DNA of 64,000 nucleotides, taken from assembly GCA_000328365.1 (NCBI GenBank), contig KB309282.1:52655-116654 (forward strand). Reading direction: 5' to 3'. The notes under the pieces are model-generated. The model searched no databases. It was not told the DNA's origin and saw only the letters and a list, made by a program, of their open reading frames with translations. The translations under genes were made by a program, and so were the position numbers. Each line of letters starts with the position of its first letter. Position 1 is the first letter of the stretch. The stretch comes from Capitella teleta (taxonomy: Eukaryota > Annelida > Polychaeta > Capitellidae). Shown here piece after piece: positions 57,231 to 64,000 of the stretch.

Positions 57231-57499
57231 ATCATGAATCAGTGCATCGTACTTTTACATGAAAAACGTTGATTTTAGTGAGTATTTTATTTAGCATTTG
57301 TTTTATCTTTTTCATTGTTGTTACTTCTTGAGTATAGGTCGCTACCTAATTTACACGATATGCTACTTACCAAAATTCCATTTAATTGTACTGCCCGATT
57401 GCTATGGTATTCGTTTCTTGTGAAATTAAACTGTTGATAAAACTGAAACTCTCCTTCTGTTTTGTGATCACTAATAAAAATTTCCAATGCACGATGCAC

Positions 57500-57852
57500 G
57501 CATGCTAGTATGGAACTGGTCACTAAGTGCAGCAGCGTGTATATTGTTCACAAGGCAGAAAGCCATGTCTTATTTGGGCATCCAAATGATGATCATCCAT
57601 GGTTCCGGGCTGAAATGATCAAAATATCGAGGAATGTTGGGTGCACTCTTTGGATTGAGATAAATTGGCATACATGTCGACAAATTTGGAGTATAAATGA
57701 ATGGAATAACAGAATGAAATATTTATTAAATGAGATTTGCGTAGTTTTTACACTGCGACCTGTTTGTAACACTTTCTGGGGAAAGTGCAATGCCATTGAA
57801 AAGCACTGAAATCTTTAACATGGAGTAGATTGGCTACTTTTGGCTCACTCTG
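57500..57852. mobile_element. Third copy of mariner-type element, right part
   Basis: Resembles the post-SINE half of the element at 3721-4579, including TCCATGGTTCCGGG, the TTTGTAACACTTTC region and the terminal repeat CTACTTTTGGCTCACTCTG followed by TA. No left end is seen; it would lie toward the assembly gap. Confidence 0.6.
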
Positions 57853-59030
57853 TATATTATATAAGTGACAATCAATCACAGCATATGCCTTTTGTCATAA
57901 TTAGTATCACCAAACTCTACTTCAGTACGCCAAGTAATGGGAGGCGCGAAACACTCATGAATATTTAATTTTTCAACACAGAATGAATATTCGTGATATG
58001 AAGAGCAGCGATCGGAATGGAGCCTGAGACCACATTACAGCTGTGAGCTGGTCTCGTAAATTGGCAGTAGAATGTAATTACAAGAATGCATTTGAGAAAA
58101 AAAAGGTGTAAAAATAGGAAGGGTAGGAAGCAGAGAGACTCCTCATGATTCAGAACGCTGGTTGCTTCCAATCGCGTTCTGCGTTTGCTGAGTGAAAGGT
58201 GCCTTTGCCGCAAGGTCATTGGCACTGGAGAATGAAAAAAATATCACAATGTGTGACTTTCTTAAGTTCGCAATTCATTGAAATTAGTATTTGTATCCTT
58301 TCGTACGTGACAAGGCTTTTAGTGCAATCATATTTGCTGGGATCAGTGGGGTTGTGTAATCCGTTAGAAGTGTCCTTGACTCACGTGTCTTTTAAAGTTC
58401 AAATGCCACACATAATTATGTTATTGAACAAAGTTAGCAATTGAAGTTGTTCATACGGGAGTTGATCTTGTAATAACGCTCGTTTACGGTGAATGCATGC
58501 ATCGGGAACAAATCACGCTGGTGACTGGGGATGTAATGCCCAATACAAGGGAGTTTGTGTTTGGTGGCCTGGTCAATCGACACGTAGATATTCCATTCCG
58601 TGGCACATTCCGAATTTAACGAACCACTATATCTTACACCACATGCAGCTTATCAGAGCTGTCGTCCAAACCACGGTACTCAATAAATCGCAGATCATTT
58701 AACACTAACACCGCCCCGAAAATCACGTTTCTAATAGAAGTATGGATACTGCTTAATTAATCATTACATGCAGTGTTCTAATATAGTACGAGTAGAATCC
58801 GGACAAGTTAAATCCTTGCAACATTAATATTCCTCATCGTGAATCTAAATTCGCCCGAACCTACTAATAAGCAAGAGTTGCTCGAATACTCACTCGTACA
58901 CTGTTGTCTCAGAAGGCTTGATAATCTGTGATCATTCTTGAACCACATTGCCGACTCTTTATCTTTATCTTTATGTATTACTTAACAGAACCGATGAAAA
59001 TTGCTTTGGGATGCCACAGGAGTTCAGGCC
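57853..59030. other. Sequence unique to duplication unit 2
   Basis: AT-rich, no supported genes. It is absent from unit 1 and is either an insertion here or a loss there. Confidence 0.45.
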
Positions 59031-59229
59031 AAATTAGGCCAGTGGGGCAATGGAAAATAAATGATTCAATGGATGGATGAAGTTCACTGAAGGTCTTGTC
59101 GCTGAGTGAAGCCGAAACCCTTTCAATAGATTCAGAATTCACAAAAAAGCAGACGCATTGTGAGATGTTTTCCTTTCTCTGCATGGTGATGATGATGATG
59201 ATGATCAAGTGTTGAAGGCAGCACTCGCA

Positions 59230-59236
59230 TATAAAG
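59230..59236 (+). promoter_or_regulatory. TATA box of GPCR copy 2
   Basis: TATAAAG, 52-58 bases before the start codon, in a region nearly identical to that of copy 1. Confidence 0.55.
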
Positions 59237-59287
59237 CAAACACTCAAGGTTAGCTGGCGGCATTAGTGCATTGAATCCATTGCAAGC

Positions 59288-60451
59288 ATGATGAATCTCG
59301 CTGCATTCTACTCGTTACTTTTCCTCTCTGCTCATTTCCATCCACTGCAGATGAACGAAATTACATCTTACATTCCTGAGACTACTCACTCGGCGACTTT
59401 GAAACCAGTTCAACCCATTTTGGATTGGGTAGAACTGCTGCTTGCTCAACTTGCGATCCTGAAGGACGTTGAGTTCATTGTGACCGTAACACTTGGTGCG
59501 CTGGCCCTTCTTGGCAATATTGTTATTCTTATTGTAACCGCTCATTACAAATCAATTGGCATTGCCGAAGTGTACATGGTTGGACTGGCCGTCTGCGATC
59601 TCTCTATCGGAATCTTCAGTTCGTGGCGAGCAATCGCTGATCGAGTCTACACCTGGTCTACAGGAGTATTTCGGTTCTGTGCTCTCACATACTGGCCAGT
59701 GGTCGGCCTCGAAGTAGCCGCCTCAACCACGGCATCACTGATCGCAATGGCACTCAGCATCGACCGATGTCTCGCACTCAAGTTCCCTATTAAACATTCT
59801 GAACTATGTTCCGTACGCAAGGCAAAGATGCTTGCTTTGGCAAGTGGTTTGCTATCAGTCATAATTGGCCTCAATTATCCAGTGAGATTATTCGTTTTAG
59901 ATGAAGGCATCTCCTACATGAATTTAATACCGACTGATCGCACTTCAATAGGTAAATATCCATTTTTCTCCAAACTGTGTCGATACGTCGAATTCTTCTT
60001 TCGGTTTGCAATACCACTTTCAGCGATGATCGTCGCCAATACTTGGACCATGGCTATCATCCGCATAAGTGACCAGTTCAGAAAGGGAGTGGACAGGGAA
60101 GCCCGTAGCGCAATGAAAACTCCGAAATGCTTGACCATGACAATCGGACTGGTCATCATCTTCATCATAACTCAGATGCCGAAAGCAGCATTCCTTTTCG
60201 ATCAAATGATCTTCTACAGTAAGCACAGGAGAACCGAACTCTTTGAAACCTTCGTTATTGTGGGAAATCTCATGACGAGGTTCAACTCAATTGTCAATAT
60301 CATTGTGTACCTCACTCTGAACAGAGAATTTCGCCGCACCCTCGTCAAGGTTCTGAATGTTTGCAAAACACCCGACATTGAAACTTCCAGCCACCCAACT
60401 CTCTCAACCACGAATGGATCAGAAAAACAGGACGTCGCTTCTAGAACATGA
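59288..60451 (+). CDS. Class A (rhodopsin-type) GPCR, copy 2
   Basis: Intronless 387-residue paralogue of the receptor at 50710 with the same motifs (LAVCD, SIDRC, TM6 Pro, NSIVNIIVY). I count ten residue differences: Met to Ile near the N-terminus, His to Arg after TM3, Pro to Leu before the extracellular loop, two conservative changes in the third intracellular loop, three charge-altering changes in the loop after TM6, and Arg to Cys and Ile to Thr in the tail. About two dozen nucleotide changes in 1,164 separate the two. The new tail Cys (NVCKTP) could be a palmitoylation site. Both copies look intact and have the same core promoter. Confidence 0.9.
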   Translation: MMNLAAFYSLLFLSAHFHPLQMNEITSYIPETTHSATLKPVQPILDWVELLLAQLAILKDVEFIVTVTLGALALLGNIVILIVTAHYKSIGIAEVYMVGLAVCDLSIGIFSSWRAIADRVYTWSTGVFRFCALTYWPVVGLEVAASTTASLIAMALSIDRCLALKFPIKHSELCSVRKAKMLALASGLLSVIIGLNYPVRLFVLDEGISYMNLIPTDRTSIGKYPFFSKLCRYVEFFFRFAIPLSAMIVANTWTMAIIRISDQFRKGVDREARSAMKTPKCLTMTIGLVIIFIITQMPKAAFLFDQMIFYSKHRRTELFETFVIVGNLMTRFNSIVNIIVYLTLNREFRRTLVKVLNVCKTPDIETSSHPTLSTTNGSEKQDVASRT

Positions 60452-60530
60452 GGGACTAAATTACATTTGCAAACGTTGTATCAAACATTGAATATGCAAA
60501 TCAGGACATTTTGCCGGTATAATCTTACGT

Positions 60531-60688
<158 letters not shown>

Positions 60689-60940
60689 GCTAAGAGGGGG
60701 TGCCTCTTACTAATTATTATGCACATCGTGAGGCTCACAACTGCCCCAATGCACTGTGTGTTTGTGCGATAAGGCCCTGATGAGAAACTCCAATCCTTCT
60801 CCCTCAATATCTCAAAACCATCCACAATTGAACGAACCTAGAAAACAATCACTTGCTATGTTGAAGGTATTAATCATGAATGTGCTTTGTCAGCTTGTAA
60901 CCGATAACTAATATACCTAATGTATGTGATAATGAGATAA

Positions 60941-62818
60941 TGTCGCGCTGGACTTTGGCCAGCACATAATGCCTTATCATAAAATGAATATTGATGTTGT
61001 GATTAGAAGAGAGCTCGCCGCCTCTTAAGCGAGATCGAGCAATGCATGTGTGAAATTCAACTGAATAAACGTAGAAAGTAGGTTATACTTACCCGACCGT
61101 GTTCTCTCTCTCTCGTTTCTCGTTCTCGTTTCGGGAGCCCACATGCCGACCGACTCCGAGGTGACCTTGGAGGTCGAACACCTCGGCTTGTGTCTCTTCC
61201 TTATCTGCTCGGAACTATCCCTGGATTTGATCATCGGCAGTGATCTTCTTAGCCAGGCAGGATGCAGCATACACTACCAGGATCACTGTATGATCACGTG
61301 GAGCCAGATACGTGTATCGCTGCAAGTAGATGCTTTCACCTCCACTTACATCTCCCCCGCATTCTCCGCTAACCCCGTGACCACACCCCCGGACTACATG
61401 GATTGCTACACCATCCAGTTTTCCGAGACAAAATTGGTCATTGCACGGTCGGCCAACCAGCCACGGTCGTTACGACCGGTATCCCAATACGACAGAAGGC
61501 TTACCGACTAGAGCCTCTGGGCCGCGCCGATAACCCTACAAACAAAGAAGGACGGGTCCATCCGGTTCTGCGTTGATTATCGCAGGATCAACGCTATCAC
61601 CACAAAAGATGCAGGACTCCTACCCCTCATACAGGACGTGTTCGACAACCTGTAAGGCGCACAGATCTTCTCCACTCTTGACCTCAAGTCTGGGTACTGG
61701 CAGGTTGACGTGGCTGAGGAGGACATACCCAAAACAGCGTTCATCACCCATCGGGGGCTGTACGAGTTCGTCCGACTACCCTTCAGCCTCATGAACGCCT
61801 CCGCCCAGTTCCAAAGGCTGATGAACTTCATCCTACGAGACTTCATCGGAAAGACCTGCTGCGTTTATTTGGACGACATCGTCGTGTTTTGTCGGACAGC
61901 TAACGAACACAAACAACGCCTCGAGCAGGTCCTAGACTTCTTTCGTGCAGCGGGCCTTACCATCAAGCAGAAGAAATGCTTCATTGGACCCGAGAGCGTC
62001 GAACTTCTTGGCTACACAGTGTCGGCGCAGGGCCTCACTGCACAACAAGACAAACTGGCGGCTATCTGCAAGATGGCGGCCCCATCCGATGTAAAGGCCA
62101 TCCAACGGTTCCTGGGGATAACCGGATATTACCGGATATTATCCCAGCTGATCCCTCGCTACGCCAACATCGCTGCATCCCTGGTCACCCTTACTCGGAA
62201 GGGGGAACCCTGGCGCTGGGGGACTGACGAAGACTCCGCCTTCCGCCAGCTGCGAGACGCCCTAACTTCCGACCTCGTCGTGGCGCACCCAGACCCAACT
62301 CGCCCTTACCGCCTTTACACTGATACCAGCAACGTCGCCGTTGGTACGATACTCACACAGACCGACGAGAAGGGCATGGAACGGCCTATACACTACGTGT
62401 CAAAGGCCCTTGCCGGAGCCCAGAAGAACTGGAGCGCCATTGAACGCGAGGCCTTTGCCATAGCCTACGCCCTCCGCAAGCTACGGGCTTACCTCCAGGG
62501 TGTCGCACTGACCGTCCTAACCGACCACAAGCCCTTGCGGAGCCTGTTTCAAAGTGAGCTGTCTAACTCAAAGCTACAATGCTAGAGCATGCTCATCTCC
62601 GAGTTTACTCCCATTCTTGAGTACCACACGCCCAACCTGCCGGCCCAACAACGTATCGCCTTTTCTGACGCGTGTACATCCTCCTATAAGGTGAGCTGTA
62701 CAACCTCCGCCCGCCGTACGTGGGAGCCACGCCCTACCCCCGGCTGATGGCGCCACCAAGGCTTCGTCCGTGGCTTCTCGACGAAGCACACCAAGAAACA
62801 GGTCACAGAGGTCGATGA
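60941..62818 (+). mobile_element. Ty3/Gypsy retrotransposon fossil, copy 2, partial
   Basis: Second copy of the element at 52363, carried along by the segmental duplication. It keeps the LTR-like start, the protease-like segment and the reverse transcriptase/ribonuclease H part (about 61700-62585), and stops after a short piece of the region before integrase. It is broken and less complete than copy 1. Confidence 0.85.
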
Positions 62819-62989
62819 TGCAAACACAAGTGCGAAGCATGTTTTTATCAATGAACAAATCAAATTAAGGTGGAATCGCTACATCAAATTTTAGATTGAC
62901 ATAATTATTTATAATACATTTTAAGGTTTGTCTTCAATTTCGAATAAACATAGCAATCGTTGAACGCATAGTCATGATCGGGATAGTAT

Positions 62990-63971
62990 TTTAAAATATT
63001 ATCAAAAGGCACACCATGTGAACGAAGGATAATGAAAAAGATTGCATAAAATCCACATGCACTTGACGAAGCATTTTGCACTGTCTTCTGAGAATATGTC
63101 CATTAGCCATTTCTGCTATATTTCTTAAGATAATTCTCCCATGAAGAACACTGAGGAGATAGGCCCAGAAGGTCAAAGCATTCTCCACCAGATTCATCGA
63201 AGTAGAACACAACCCAGTGCTCTCCAGGACTAGAAGAATGATCTGTATTTGCAATAAAGCTGACAGGTAGAATTGACCATACGGGAAGATTTTCTTGAGG
63301 AAACACTTTGACATTGATAAGCACAACGTTTGAAGAGCGATTCCAAGAAATCTAATTTTTTTTTTTTTGCTAAATGAATTATCATGCAGTGACAATTTCT
63401 GTAGAATGGTATCAACTAATTCCCCCCTTATCAGCGTAATATGCAGGTAAGGTTTTAACCACAGAATCATTATTGTCCCTTCCAATGGTAAATATTTGGG
63501 GAATATTGTCATAATAACTAATATAGTATTCGTCTGATTTTCTAAGAGTTGGCCAAATGCGTGTATACTGATTTTTTTGCAGCCCAACTACCCATTCTCC
63601 GTTCAACTGTACTTTTTGAGGTAAACGAGTAGTGTACTCAGCAACAGTATTTTTTGGATGGTACGCAAATGAGCTGTTACTCGGGAGTACAAAATAGAAC
63701 ATGATTATTTTCCCTTCAAAGATGGACTCGGCAAGAGATAACCAAGACAAGAACAGAGTAGAGCTGACCAAAGATTGCTGTCACCGTTTGCCAAAGAGAG
63801 ATTGATCAAACTGACGAGTATTGTTATGTACAAGATTATTACTTGAACGAAGAAAATGATCTGGTTTTTTGGTTTAGATGTGCCAAGAACTTTCCACATT
63901 TTTGTCTCACTAGAAAGATCAATGCAATCAGCTTGATCCACAGGAGGCTGATGTTCTTTGTTGAGTGACAT
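62990..63971 (-). mobile_element. Polinton/Maverick fossil, partial
   Basis: Three minus-strand parts lie together. Near the right edge is a small one-span membrane protein type often seen in Polintons (63971-63705, FVQVIILYITILVSLINLSL and LGYLLPSPSLK). Next comes a capsid-associated-like segment (63700-63412, FYFVLPSNSSF, GEWVVGLQKNQYTRIWP). Then an adenovirus-type cysteine-protease-like segment (63324-63103, GEHWVVFYFDESG). The remainder would lie beyond the right edge. It is broken, with at least two interruptions visible. Confidence 0.7.
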
Positions 63972-64000
63972 TGGAGAACTAATTGCATCAGAACTGGTGA

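Overview
The window looks like nuclear DNA of an early-branching aquatic animal. A sponge is my best guess, but it is not proven. Genes are split by very short GT-AG introns (most 44-61 bp in the largest gene), protein families are metazoan (MRPL46, C1orf74-like, Rab32/38, rhodopsin-class GPCRs), and the spaces between genes hold many decayed transposons, A/T homopolymers and long (ATT)n tracts. An assembly gap of 225 N lies at 57006-57230 and the left edge starts in poly-T plus N. No bacterial, CRISPR or rRNA features are present.

Left third (1-25.6 kb): a decayed two-ORF LINE on the minus strand (1-1103); a cut-and-paste element with a tRNA-derived SINE inserted in it (3721-4579); a small secreted leucine-rich-repeat gene (4968-6016); the mitochondrial ribosomal protein gene MRPL46 (6301-7375, minus); a long LINE split by a 1,046-bp hAT-type element (about 9060-13590); a MITE; a DIRS-like fossil (minus, about 17.6-20.3 kb); a short LTR fossil carrying a pogo/Tigger-type insert; and a single-exon C1orf74-like gene (23327-24088, minus).

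Middle (25.6-49 kb): one giant gene (25599-37147, 48 exons, about 2,690 residues) encodes a charged, largely helical protein. It starts with a degenerate EF-hand pair and continues with five roughly 405-418-residue repeats plus a partial sixth. I do not recognise this architecture, and it is the most notable item in the window. After a transposon-rich spacer comes a Rab32/38 GTPase gene with two alternative first exons. Each encodes its own P-loop and switch I, and both end in the same phase for joining to common exons.

Right third (49.4-64 kb): a recent tandem segmental duplication holds two nearly identical intronless class A GPCR genes. Each has its own TATA-type promoter, a 156-bp (ATT)n tract downstream, and a copy of the same dead Ty3/Gypsy element. 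The extreme right edge carries a broken Polinton/Maverick fossil (protease-like, capsid-like and membrane-protein pieces, minus strand).

The host genes are unrelated in function: mitochondrial translation, vesicle traffic, receptor signalling, and extracellular and structural proteins. Nothing suggests that they work as one pathway.
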